DNA from: Eubacterium sp.
GTDB taxonomy: Bacteria; Bacillota; Clostridia; Lachnospirales; Lachnospiraceae
Assembly: GCA_017541035.1 (NCBI GenBank)
Contig: JAFXZW010000052.1
Coordinates: 1 to 64,000 of the forward strand
Length of the DNA: 64,000 nucleotides
Direction: 5' to 3'
The stretch's first letter is position 1. Each line of letters begins with the position of its first letter. This document shows, piece by piece, positions 35,318-44,293 of the stretch. The notes beneath the pieces are model-generated. The model saw nothing but the letters and a program-made list of their open reading frames with translations. It searched no databases and was not told the DNA's origin. The translations under genes were made by a program, and so were the position numbers.

Positions 35318-37468
35318 ATGAAAAACGGTAAAATGAAACTAACGTATTATGTGATGTTCATTCTAAGTTTTTTTATGCTTCTTGGAATAACATCCCCTGC
35401 CTTGGCAGCCGAAGAATATCCTCAGGATATACGGACTACCACTGAAGAAAAGGATTATTCTGACAGCCTGGTGATCCTTCATTCCAATGACGTGCACGGT
35501 GCCATCGACGGATATGCGAAGATGGCCGCACTTGCTGAAAAATACCGTAAAATGGGTGCTGAGGTACTTATCGTTGATGCCGGAGATTTCAGTCAGGGCG
35601 GTATATATGTCAATCTGTCTAACGGAATGAACGCAGTTAAGCTGATGAATGCAGTGGGATATAATTACGCTACAATGGGTAATCACGATTTTGATTACTC
35701 CCAGACAGGTGCCGCAAAGATCAAAGAGGAAGCTGATTTCACCATCCTCTGCGCCAATCTGGAAAAGGATGGCAGTCTTCTCTATGATCCGGATCAGATA
35801 TTCACTGCAAAGAACGGCGTAAAGATCGGCCTTTTCGGACTCGATACCCCGGAAACGATGAGCAAATGCAAGCCGGATTACGTACAGGGTCTTAACTTCT
35901 ATTCCGGAGATGAACTGGCGGAATGTGCCCGTAAGGAAACCAAAAAGCTGCGTGATGAAGGCGCAGAGCTGGTTATCGCCATGACTCATCTCGGAGTTTC
36001 CGAGGAGTCTGCTCCGGATAAAGATAGATCACTGGACATTTATAAAGCAGCTCCCGACATTGACTTTATCATCGACGGACACTCTCATACGGTAATGACT
36101 GAGGGTACCAATCACGAGCCGATCCAGTCAACCGGTACCAAATTTGCGTACATCGGAGTTGTTATCATTGATAAGGATGCCAAGGTAACGGAGCATTTTC
36201 TTATGGATACAGCAGAACTCCCGTCAGATGAGACAGTTGCTGCCATAGCAGCAGAAATAAAGGATGAGGTTGATTCCAAATACAAAGAGGTGGCAGGAAC
36301 AAGTGAAGTTACTCTCGAGGGCGACCGTACGATGAACCGTTCCCGGGAAACCAATTCAGGTGACTTTATTACGGATGCCATGACCTGGTATGTCGGAAAA
36401 AACAGCTATCTGCTGGGTGATTTCAGCGGGCCGCTCGTTACGGTCGTTAATGGCGGAGCTATAAGAGCTGAAATTGCGGAGGGTGATGTAACCAAACAAC
36501 AGATTTTTGATGTTTGTCCTTATGGAAATACCGTCTATTTTCTTAAAATCAAAGGAAGCGAGCTCCTTGAATTTTTGGAGGCTTCAACCTTCATGGTACC
36601 GGATAAACTTGGCGGTTTCCCGCAAACCAAAGGTATCATCTATACAGTAGATACCACCAAGAGTTACGACGAGGGAGAATTATATCCGAATACCACCTAT
36701 TTCCGTCCCGCTTCCATAAATCGTGTCAGTATCCAGAGTATAAACGGAAAAGCCTTCGATCCCGATGAGACCTACGGTATCATCACCACTGACTTTTTGG
36801 CTGACGGCGGAGATGTGGCATATGTTTTTGCCGGCAAGGAATCCAACTCCGGGACAGACCCGCTGGATGAGATACTTGAAGACTATCTTGTTGAGGAGCT
36901 GGACAGAAAGATCACAAAGGCTGCATACGGAGAAGTAAGGGGTGATTTGACAATTATTCTGCCTCCGGCTCAAACCGGATGGACAGAGGAAGACGGCTCC
37001 TGGTATTACTATCAGGAAGACGGATCCAAAAAGACCGGGTGGTTATCCGATAACGGCAAATGGTACTACCTTGGAGCAGATGGTGTCATGAATACCGGCT
37101 GGATCCAAGATAATGGCAAATGGTACTACCTTGGTGCAAATGGTGCCATGAAGACCGGCTGGATCCAGGTTAAGGGCAAGTGGTATTACCTTGGTGCAAA
37201 TGGTGCCATGAAAACCGGCTGGATCCTGGATAAAGGCACCTGGTACTATCTCAGGAAAGACGGTTCTATGGCAGAAAGCGAGTGGCGGCAGGGCTGCTGG
37301 CTCAGCAAAAACGGCAGCTGGAGCTACACTCCACGCGCATCCTGGCACAGGGATTCAAAGGGCTGGTGGTATGAAGACACCTCAGGATGGTATGCAGTGA
37401 ATTCCACTTATCTTATCGACGGAGTAAGTTATTCATTTGATGCAAAAGGATATTGTGTGAATCCGTAA
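35318..37468 (+). CDS. Surface 5'-nucleotidase family protein with cell-wall-binding repeats
   Basis: The protein likely removes phosphate from extracellular nucleotides. A signal peptide (about 1-31, ending SPALAAEE) precedes a calcineurin-type metallophosphatase (HSNDVHGAIDG, VDAGDFSQG, MGNHDFDYS, IDGHSHT) and the 5'-nucleotidase C-domain (about 310-540, with NGGAIRAEI and DFLADGGDVAY). Five or so cell-wall-binding repeats (GKWYYLGANGAMKTGW type) close it, and anchor it to the surface. Start at 35318 by the AAAGGAG site. The repeats 37061-37240 are nearly identical at DNA level, so copy number may vary. A terminator follows. Confidence 0.92.
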   Translation: MKNGKMKLTYYVMFILSFFMLLGITSPALAAEEYPQDIRTTTEEKDYSDSLVILHSNDVHGAIDGYAKMAALAEKYRKMGAEVLIVDAGDFSQGGIYVNLSNGMNAVKLMNAVGYNYATMGNHDFDYSQTGAAKIKEEADFTILCANLEKDGSLLYDPDQIFTAKNGVKIGLFGLDTPETMSKCKPDYVQGLNFYSGDELAECARKETKKLRDEGAELVIAMTHLGVSEESAPDKDRSLDIYKAAPDIDFIIDGHSHTVMTEGTNHEPIQSTGTKFAYIGVVIIDKDAKVTEHFLMDTAELPSDETVAAIAAEIKDEVDSKYKEVAGTSEVTLEGDRTMNRSRETNSGDFITDAMTWYVGKNSYLLGDFSGPLVTVVNGGAIRAEIAEGDVTKQQIFDVCPYGNTVYFLKIKGSELLEFLEASTFMVPDKLGGFPQTKGIIYTVDTTKSYDEGELYPNTTYFRPASINRVSIQSINGKAFDPDETYGIITTDFLADGGDVAYVFAGKESNSGTDPLDEILEDYLVEELDRKITKAAYGEVRGDLTIILPPAQTGWTEEDGSWYYYQEDGSKKTGWLSDNGKWYYLGADGVMNTGWIQDNGKWYYLGANGAMKTGWIQVKGKWYYLGANGAMKTGWILDKGTWYYLRKDGSMAESEWRQGCWLSKNGSWSYTPRASWHRDSKGWWYEDTSGWYAVNSTYLIDGVSYSFDAKGYCVNP

Positions 37469-37515
37469 AAAAAAGCCGATCCTGCCGATGATTATCCATG
37501 AGTAATAAATACAGA

Positions 37516-37553
37516 AGAGGTGCCTTCCGCATTGGAAAGCACCTCTTTTGTTT
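37516..37553 (+). terminator. Terminator after the nucleotidase gene
   Basis: AGAGGTGC (37516-37523) pairs with GCACCTCT (37539-37546), with inner CTTCC/GGAAA pairing, followed by TTTGTTT. Confidence 0.85.
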
Positions 37554-37578
37554 CGGAATATGAACAATCAATATCCCA

Positions 37579-38982
37579 CTACCGGACTCCATTCAGAAGA
37601 GCAACCCTTCCCCTTTTTTTCTCCACACTTCTCTGTGGAGCTTTGGATGCCATGATCCGATAATAAGTAATCAGGTTCATCAGCATTGCTCCGGTCCAGG
37701 CTGCAATTTCCGCATACGCCGTTGCCTTAAAGCCGATGGATCCCATGAAAAATGCGATCACTAATGTACGCATGAGCATTTCCAGGATTCCCGAGAACAT
37801 GGGAAGCACCGGGAAGCCCATCCCCTGTACCGCACTCCGGTACACAAAAAGTACATCAACAAAGATCAATGCCACACCGGTCATGGGCAGATACATTTCC
37901 GCAAGCTGTATGGCTTCTTCGCCATCCAGAAGGAAGGTTGCCAGCTGGTGCGAGAAGAATACCATGACACTTCCCAGAAGGATGTACGCGGCAAAAGCTA
38001 CCCTGAGGCAGACCCGAAGCCCTTCCCTGATCCTCTGGAAATCCTTTGCCCCGTAATTCTGGCTGGTGTAGGCGCTCATGGCATTTCCTACCGTAAAGGC
38101 CGGGTTCATAAAGAGGTTGTTATATTTCCCGCATACGGAATAGGCGCTGGTGTAAACCACGCCGTATCCATTCACAAAAAACTGCACCACCATGCATCCA
38201 ATGGCCGTGATGGAATTCATAAAAGCCATGGGAAGACCATTTTTCAGCAGTCCCGTATACATGGAACGCTCATTGTGGAAATCCTCCCTTTTAAGGCGGA
38301 TCAGTTCGATGCGGCGAAGCCGGCGGACACAGAACAAGGTCGAAATCACCTGTGAGATCACCGTTGCGATAGCTGCTCCTTCCACACCTGTATGGAGAAC
38401 AAAAATGAAGAAAGAGTCCAGGCCCAGATTCGCCACAGAGGATACCAGAATGGCGATCAGAGGTGTTTTGCTGTCTCCCAGAGACCGCAGCATACCGGAG
38501 GTTACATTATAGGCAATGGCCGCCGAAAGACCGCCGAATACGATCCAGCCGTACTTCAGGCTGTCATCCATGATCACCTCATCGGTCCGAAGAAGCCGCA
38601 ATGCTGCCGGAAGCAGAAGCATACTGATCAGCGTAAGGCCAACCGCTATCACAACCGCAAGCTGGATCGTGGAGGCGATGGTCCTGCGCATCCTTCCGTA
38701 TTCCTTTGCTCCGAAGCTCTGGGCGATCATGATCCCGAAGCCGTTGGAAAGGCCCAGTGAGAAGCCCACGATCAGGAAGAAAAGCGAACCCATATTTCCA
38801 ACCGCTGCAAGCGCATTGTCTCCCAGACCCTTTCCGACGATCAGCGTATCCACAAAGTTGTAGAGCTGCTGTAACATACTGGTCAGAAGCAGGGGCCAGA
38901 AGAAGCCCAGGATCAGCCGGGTCGGATTCCCCTTAGTAAAATCCGATATCTGTTTTTTCTTTTTAACTGCTGTATTTTCCAA
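37579..38982 (-). CDS. MATE-family multidrug exporter
   Basis: The 467-residue protein has twelve predicted membrane helices and typical MATE sequence (GFFWPLLLTSMLQQLYNFVD, ALAAVGNMGSLFFLIVGFSLG). It would export cationic or toxic compounds using a Na+ or H+ gradient. The frame begins with TTG at 38982 after AAAGGACG. It is divergent from an AraC-type gene, which may control it. Confidence 0.92.
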   Translation of the reverse strand: MENTAVKKKKQISDFTKGNPTRLILGFFWPLLLTSMLQQLYNFVDTLIVGKGLGDNALAAVGNMGSLFFLIVGFSLGLSNGFGIMIAQSFGAKEYGRMRRTIASTIQLAVVIAVGLTLISMLLLPAALRLLRTDEVIMDDSLKYGWIVFGGLSAAIAYNVTSGMLRSLGDSKTPLIAILVSSVANLGLDSFFIFVLHTGVEGAAIATVISQVISTLFCVRRLRRIELIRLKREDFHNERSMYTGLLKNGLPMAFMNSITAIGCMVVQFFVNGYGVVYTSAYSVCGKYNNLFMNPAFTVGNAMSAYTSQNYGAKDFQRIREGLRVCLRVAFAAYILLGSVMVFFSHQLATFLLDGEEAIQLAEMYLPMTGVALIFVDVLFVYRSAVQGMGFPVLPMFSGILEMLMRTLVIAFFMGSIGFKATAYAEIAAWTGAMLMNLITYYRIMASKAPQRSVEKKRGRVALLNGVR

Positions 38983-39196
38983 AGTAAAAACGTCCTTTCA
39001 GCATCATCAAATGTTGCATCGTTTTTATCACTTTCTCATTCATTTGTTTTACAAATTCTTTATTTCTTTTATAATTTTATGGCATGATATTGGCAGACAT
39101 GGTAGAATAGAAAAAAGACCGATATTCAGACCGGAAAAGTGACCGGAAAAAGCTCGCAGTATATAGAAGAGAAAGGTTCGGGGGGAAGGGATTTCC

Positions 39197-39940
39197 ATGA
39201 ATACAAACAGGGAGCTGGATTACAGACTGTATCTGCAGCGGGATGAGGAATTTGTCCGGACGGATGTCCGCAAGGAATTCTCGCGTTACGAAGTGATCAT
39301 GGCCGGAGATACGGAAACCGTAAAAAAGAATTATGATGAGGTACGTAAGGATTTCTTTGCCGGAAAGGGTGTCTTGTCGCAGAATCCCCTCCGCAACAGT
39401 ATCTACCATCTGGTGGTTTCTCTCGGAGTCATTGCCCGGATGTGTGTGGAAAATGGGTTGCCGCACACCGAAGCCTATACCATCAGTGACATTTATATCC
39501 AGAGGGCCGATGTGGCCAAATCCGTAGATGAGGTATTGGATCTGATCGGTCAGGCCCAGATGGACTATTCGGAAAGGATGCGGAAGCTGCATCGCAAGGC
39601 CGGCTCCTATTCTCTGTATGTCCGGCACGCCATTGATTATATCTATGATCATCTTCATCAGCCTTTGAAGATGGAAGAGCTTGCCCAAGTGGAGGGTCTG
39701 AGTCCCGGCTACTTCTCCAAGCTTTTTGCCAAGGAGGTAGGAACGACGGTAAAGGCCTATATCCTGTCCGTCAAGATCCAGACCGCCGGAAATATGCTGG
39801 GAAACCGGGATCTGTCGATCTCCGATATTGCTTACTCACTGGGTTTTTCCTCACAAAGTGCTTTCACGACTGCCTTCAAGAAGCTGATGGGTCAGACGCC
39901 GGCAGAATTCAGGAATCGGATGGATTATATCAAGTTTTGA
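39197..39940 (+). CDS. AraC-family transcriptional regulator
   Basis: The 247-residue protein has a helical N-terminal half of unknown ligand (NPLRNSIYHLVVSLGVIARM) and a C-terminal double helix-turn-helix (MEELAQVEGLSPGYFSKLFAKE, ISDIAYSLGFSSQSAFTTAFKK). There is no cupin-like sugar-binding domain. ATG at 39197 follows a GGGGGAAGG stretch. It is transcribed away from the MATE gene, a common regulator-exporter pair; a terminator follows. Confidence 0.9.
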   Translation: MNTNRELDYRLYLQRDEEFVRTDVRKEFSRYEVIMAGDTETVKKNYDEVRKDFFAGKGVLSQNPLRNSIYHLVVSLGVIARMCVENGLPHTEAYTISDIYIQRADVAKSVDEVLDLIGQAQMDYSERMRKLHRKAGSYSLYVRHAIDYIYDHLHQPLKMEELAQVEGLSPGYFSKLFAKEVGTTVKAYILSVKIQTAGNMLGNRDLSISDIAYSLGFSSQSAFTTAFKKLMGQTPAEFRNRMDYIKF

Positions 39941-39941
39941 A

Positions 39942-39972
39942 AAACCACCGGGATGCTCTCCCGGTGGTTTTT
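39942..39972. terminator. Bidirectional terminator between araC-type gene and malic enzyme
   Basis: AACCACCGGG and CCCGGTGGTT arms with a 7-base loop are flanked by AAA and TTTTT, so it serves the plus gene and possibly the minus malic enzyme transcript. Confidence 0.88.
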
Positions 39973-40032
39973 CATGTCTTGCCCCCGTTTTATGAAGGTA
40001 CTTTGTAAAAGCGCGTTATGAAGGATAAGATC

Positions 40033-41205
40033 CTATATTCTTGCAACTCCGCTCTTTCTTGCGGCCTCGGCAACCGCTGCTGCTACAGCGGGTCCTACAC
40101 GGTCATCGAATGCCTTGGGGATGATGTAATCCGCAGAAAGTTCATCGTCGGAAATGAGTCCTGCCAGAGCCTGCGCAGCCGCCATCTTCATCTCCTCATT
40201 GATGTCCTTTGCACGGACATCGAAGGTACCGCGGAAGATGCCGGGGAAAGCAAGGACGTTATTGATCTGATTCGGGAAATCACTGCGTCCCGTGGCGATC
40301 ACTGCTGCACCGCCTGCCTTTGCATCATCGGGGAAGATCTCCGGTGTGGGATTGGCGCAGGCGAATACGATGGCATCCCGGTTCATGGTCTTTACCATCT
40401 CCGTAGTCACGGTACCGGGAGCGGAAACGCCGATGAAGATATCCGCGCCAACAAGCATATCCGCCAGACTGCCGGCCTTCTTCTCGAGGTTGGTGGAGAG
40501 CGCCATTTCTTCCTTGATCCAGTTAAGACCGTCTCTTCCCTGGTAAATGGCACCCTTACGGTCGCACATGGTGATATTTTTAAATCCTGCACTGAGCAGC
40601 AGCTTCACAATGGAGACAGCCGCCGCACCTGCACCGGAGGTAACCACCTTCACCTCTTCCTTCTTCTTTCCGACTACCTTCAAAGCGTTGGTGAGTCCCG
40701 CCAGAGTGATGACAGCCGTTCCGTGCTGATCATCATGGAAGATGGGGATGTCACATTTTTCCTTCAGCTTCCGCTCGATCTCGAAGCAGCGGGGTGCCGC
40801 GATATCCTCCAGATTAATGCCTCCGAAGCTTCCGGAAATGTTATAAACCGTCTCAACAAATTCATCCACGTCCTTTGTCTTCACACAAAGAGGAAATGCA
40901 TCTACGCCGCCGAAGGATTTGAACAGAACGCACTTTCCTTCCATGACGGGCATTCCCGCCTCAGGTCCGATGTCACCCAGTCCCAGCACTGCGGTACCGT
41001 CGGTGATCACCGCACAGAGATTGTGACGACGCGTCAGCTCGTAGCTCTTATCAATATCCTTCTGGATCTCCAGACAGGGCTGTGCCACGCCGGGAGTATA
41101 GGCGAGACTGAGATCCTCCTTTGTCTTTACGGGTACGGTTGAGATCACTTCGATCTTGCCCTTCCACTCCCCGTGCAGCCGCAGGGATTCCTTAGCATAA
41201 TCCAT
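40033..41205 (-). CDS. NAD(P)-dependent malic enzyme
   Basis: The enzyme turns malate into pyruvate and CO2. The 390-residue length fits the short bacterial type. Seen are [34 protein letters not shown] (quoted in parts: [19 protein letters not shown]), [11 protein letters not shown], the nucleotide-binding [10 protein letters not shown] and ACANPTPEI. Cofactor preference is not decided from sequence. It is a single-gene unit; the 170 bases upstream up to the next gene show nothing special. Confidence 0.95.
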   Translation of the reverse strand: MDYAKESLRLHGEWKGKIEVISTVPVKTKEDLSLAYTPGVAQPCLEIQKDIDKSYELTRRHNLCAVITDGTAVLGLGDIGPEAGMPVMEGKCVLFKSFGGVDAFPLCVKTKDVDEFVETVYNISGSFGGINLEDIAAPRCFEIERKLKEKCDIPIFHDDQHGTAVITLAGLTNALKVVGKKKEEVKVVTSGAGAAAVSIVKLLLSAGFKNITMCDRKGAIYQGRDGLNWIKEEMALSTNLEKKAGSLADMLVGADIFIGVSAPGTVTTEMVKTMNRDAIVFACANPTPEIFPDDAKAGGAAVIATGRSDFPNQINNVLAFPGIFRGTFDVRAKDINEEMKMAAAQALAGLISDDELSADYIIPKAFDDRVGPAVAAAVAEAARKSGVARI

Positions 41206-41376
41206 TTTTCATTCCTCCTGTAAAATTAGTTATGCCCCCTCGCGCAAGTTCGGAGGCTCGTCGAGCGTGCGATTCAAAAATCATGATCGCGCCTAAAATG
41301 TTGCTAATCCGTCTTTCGAAGAAACAGGACAACCGCCATGTGATAGCCGCTGTCCTGCATACATGCTTTATTTATC

Positions 41377-42942
41377 TTACACCATCCGGCGGAAGGGTGC
41401 AAGGGGATATCCCTTTCCGTTGTACAGACTGACCTTCCCGTAATTGAAGAAACCGTATCTTACTCCGGAAATATCATCCCTTGCCGTAAGAAGCACCTTC
41501 TCTCCCTCAATCTCTACATCAGGGACAATCCACTCCTCCGGTGTGATCATTACCTCAAATCCGAAAATATGATCCTCATCCGGTCGTACAAGCTCTTTCC
41601 GAAGGTCTATCAGTTCATTTCCCTTCGGATTATTCTTCAGCTCTCCGCAGGTATTCCGGAAGGAAAGCACAACGCTCCCATCCTCCTGCTTTTCTGCCCG
41701 GTCAAGCTCCATATGCGGTGCGCCGGCCGGATTGCCGTATATCTTATGCAGAACTTCCCCTGCAGTCCGCTCGCCGGGTGTCTTTTTATCCACCGGATGC
41801 ACATTATCGAACTCACCACAGTCGATCAGCGGGATCAGCATGGCGCCTTCCGTTTCGGAAACCGCTTCTGCCTGTGCCTCCCGAAGATAAGCCCAGTCTC
41901 TCATATCCTCCGTGTTACGGGAAATGAACATGGGAAGCTGCAGGATCACAACCGGAAGCTTATCATCCAGAAAATCCGTCCGGAATTCATCCATCAGCTC
42001 CGAAAGAAGCACGCGGTATCCGGAAGCCTTGCCGGAATCCTCTTCCCCCTGATAATAGATGATACCGCGGGAAGCAAAAGGCGCGATCCTTTCCAGCATG
42101 GTATGATACAGGCCGCTGGGCCGGAAGGCCGAAGTAAGCCCCTGCGGGGGCGGCCAGGGATAATCTCCCGCTTCCGCGGAAAGCTCCTCCGGTGTAATGT
42201 CCGGATTCTTCGCCTTGGCGATCCTCTCTCTTTCCAGGTACTCTTCAACAAGGCGGTTATAATCCAGCAGCTTCCGGTTATATTCCTCCTCGGTCTGTCC
42301 CTTTACGGCCTCTGCGAAGATCTCCTGATAGATCCGCCCCTCCGGATATTTCCCGAGTCTTTCCTCGGAGAGCCAGCAGGATATGGAGGTTCCTCCCTGA
42401 TAGCAATCCACGATGCCAATGGGACATTTCAGTTCCTCATACAGCTTTTTGGCAAAATACCAGGCTACGCCCGACATTTCAAAGAAAGCTCCCTTACGGC
42501 AGAGCTTCCACTCCTGATACTTTTCATTCTCCAGGACCGTTTCATCGATCACCGGGGTTTTGATGCATTTAAATGTACGGATCAGCGTGAAATCCGCCTC
42601 CTCCAGTTCCTTCGCCCCACCCCGGGCGTTGCGGATCTCGAATTCGATGTTGGACTGACCGTTGTCGATCCAGACTTCGCCAAAGTAGATATCTCCGATC
42701 TTCTTCTCGTCCCTTACCGCTCCGTTTTCCGGATCACTTTCGGTAATCGTAAGAGTAAAGGGTCCCCCGGCAGCGTGGGCCGGCAGAGTCAGCACAAAAT
42801 GCCCACCGGCTGCTTCCTCCCGGGAGGTAACGCCGTCAATGTCTGCGCAGATAACGGCCGCATTCTCCGTCTCTCCGAAGATGCGGATCTCCTTATCCCG
42901 CTGAAGCACCATATGTTCCGAAAAAATCGCTGCAAGACGCAT
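41377..42942 (-). CDS. Sialate O-acetylesterase-like SGNH esterase
   Basis: The 521-residue cytoplasmic protein (no signal peptide) has an N-terminal beta domain (LAAIFSEHMVLQRDKEI), the nucleophile block NGQSNIEF at about 95, GIVDCYQGGTSISCWL, YYQGEEDSG and a C-terminal beta domain. Family members remove O-acetyl groups from sialic acids or other sugars. With CE2, GH36 and GH130 beside it, deacetylation of imported plant oligosaccharides is more likely than sialic acid work, since no sialidase or nan gene is seen. Substrate is inferred from context. Confidence 0.85.
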   Translation of the reverse strand: MRLAAIFSEHMVLQRDKEIRIFGETENAAVICADIDGVTSREEAAGGHFVLTLPAHAAGGPFTLTITESDPENGAVRDEKKIGDIYFGEVWIDNGQSNIEFEIRNARGGAKELEEADFTLIRTFKCIKTPVIDETVLENEKYQEWKLCRKGAFFEMSGVAWYFAKKLYEELKCPIGIVDCYQGGTSISCWLSEERLGKYPEGRIYQEIFAEAVKGQTEEEYNRKLLDYNRLVEEYLERERIAKAKNPDITPEELSAEAGDYPWPPPQGLTSAFRPSGLYHTMLERIAPFASRGIIYYQGEEDSGKASGYRVLLSELMDEFRTDFLDDKLPVVILQLPMFISRNTEDMRDWAYLREAQAEAVSETEGAMLIPLIDCGEFDNVHPVDKKTPGERTAGEVLHKIYGNPAGAPHMELDRAEKQEDGSVVLSFRNTCGELKNNPKGNELIDLRKELVRPDEDHIFGFEVMITPEEWIVPDVEIEGEKVLLTARDDISGVRYGFFNYGKVSLYNGKGYPLAPFRRMV

Positions 42943-43053
42943 GCTTTTATCTCTCCTGTGTACTTTACTTTTGTTTCCCGCCTGTCGCTGCAGGCAAAAC
43001 GAAAAAACCGGTCTTCGGCGAAAAATGCTTCGCCCCGGAATATCCGCGTGCGC

Positions 43054-44079
43054 TTATTCCACGCCTACAACGGTACGAAGGAATTCCTCGATCCTCGCCG
43101 CGTCCTTCCGATGCGTGACCGGAGAGGGGTGACCGCTGGCCATGCCGTCATGTTCCACATCATGCTCCGGCAGTTCCAGTCCGTATACATCTGTCATACC
43201 CGCCGCCTTCACCCGGTCGATCACCTCCTGTACGAAGGGATAGATCCCCGGTGCCAACGTACCAAGCACACATACGATCTTCGCTTTGGGAAATGCGATC
43301 CGAAGGGTATAAAGAAAGCTCTCATATCTGCTCTTGAAGCCCCCCAGAATATTTCCTGCCTTATCCGCCCATATCGGTCCGGAATCATTGGTTCCCAGAT
43401 TGACGATCACATAGTCCGGCTGAAACCGGCTGTAATCCTCTCGGGTCTCCTTATCGACAAACCAGTTAGTGTAAGGGAATTCCCGGGGCAGGATATTTTC
43501 AGGATCACCCGTATATTCCACAAACATGCCATGCCCTGACACGGATACCCATTCTGCATTCCAGTCCATGCTCTTCGCCAGGATACCGGCGTAGCTCAGT
43601 TCCCCATCCTCATCGCGGATGGTATACTCACTGTCCGGTTCCCCCAGCACGCCATACCCGCAGGTGATGGAATCGCCGATGAAAAGGGCTTTCGTACGGG
43701 TATCCTCCGGTACCGGCAAAAGCTCCCCCTCAATGGCAAGCTCCGGAAAACCCACGTAGGACATGCCTGCTTCCGTAATCTTTACAACCCGCAGGGTATG
43801 TTCCTCCTTCTGCTCCGACTCGTAGAGCACAACCTCCTGCTCCGTTCCCATCAGAACCTCTTCCTTAACGGCTTCACCGTCCAGGTAGATCCGAAGCCCC
43901 GGAGCATTGATCAGGTCGTTGTCCGCCGTCCGGAACTGCGCCACCAGTCTGGTACCGTTGAAATGTATCGTGAAGCTGCTGTTGGTATAACCCAGTACCG
44001 CCCTGTCTTCCTTCCAGAGTATGCGTCCCTGGAAGTAGATCCTGTCTTTTATTGCTTCTGTTATTTTGATATGGTTCAT
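43054..44079 (-). CDS. CE2-type acetyl esterase (SGNH/GDSL)
   Basis: The 341-residue protein has an N-terminal jelly-roll (about 1-110, with LGYTNSSFTIHFNGTRL) and an SGNH catalytic domain: FIGDSITCGYG (Ser), NLGTNDSG and GHPSPVTH (His). This two-domain plan is that of CE2 acetyl esterases, which deacetylate xylan or mannan oligosaccharides. No signal peptide, so it acts inside the cell. It lies between the other esterase and the GH36 gene; 111 bases separate it from the downstream esterase gene and a repeat array precedes it. Confidence 0.88.
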   Translation of the reverse strand: MNHIKITEAIKDRIYFQGRILWKEDRAVLGYTNSSFTIHFNGTRLVAQFRTADNDLINAPGLRIYLDGEAVKEEVLMGTEQEVVLYESEQKEEHTLRVVKITEAGMSYVGFPELAIEGELLPVPEDTRTKALFIGDSITCGYGVLGEPDSEYTIRDEDGELSYAGILAKSMDWNAEWVSVSGHGMFVEYTGDPENILPREFPYTNWFVDKETREDYSRFQPDYVIVNLGTNDSGPIWADKAGNILGGFKSRYESFLYTLRIAFPKAKIVCVLGTLAPGIYPFVQEVIDRVKAAGMTDVYGLELPEHDVEHDGMASGHPSPVTHRKDAARIEEFLRTVVGVE

Positions 44080-44107
44080 ATCTTTGAATTCCTTTTCTTT
44101 GATTATG

Positions 44108-44293
44108 AGATCCTTCGGTCACTGCGTTCCCTCAGGATGACATCCGCCTGTCACTCTGTGCCATAGAATCTCTTCTGTTCTCAGATCCTTCGGTCACTGC
44201 GTTCCCTCAGGATGACATCCGCCTGTCACTCTGAGCCATAGAATCCCTTCTGTTCTCAGACCCTTCAGTCACTGCGTTCCCTCAGGATGACAC
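44108..44293. repeat. 75-bp tandem repeat, about 2.5 copies
   Basis: Units start at 44108, 44183 and 44258 with a 75-base period and only a few changes; the last is cut short at the GH36 stop. Each unit contains AGATCCTTCGGTCACTGCG and CCCTCAGGATGACA, which pair with each other. This is the widespread TGTCATCCTGAG...GGATCT type of interspersed bacterial repeat. The two genes on either side are on the same strand, so the array lies inside the transcript. Confidence 0.85.

Noticed and set aside
41569..43539. 656-codon plus-strand frame opposite the two esterases
   Set aside because: It spans two genes and their gap on the other strand and has no domain.
44108..44293. CRISPR array
   Set aside because: The 75-base units are tandem and near identical throughout, with no variable spacers and no cas genes.
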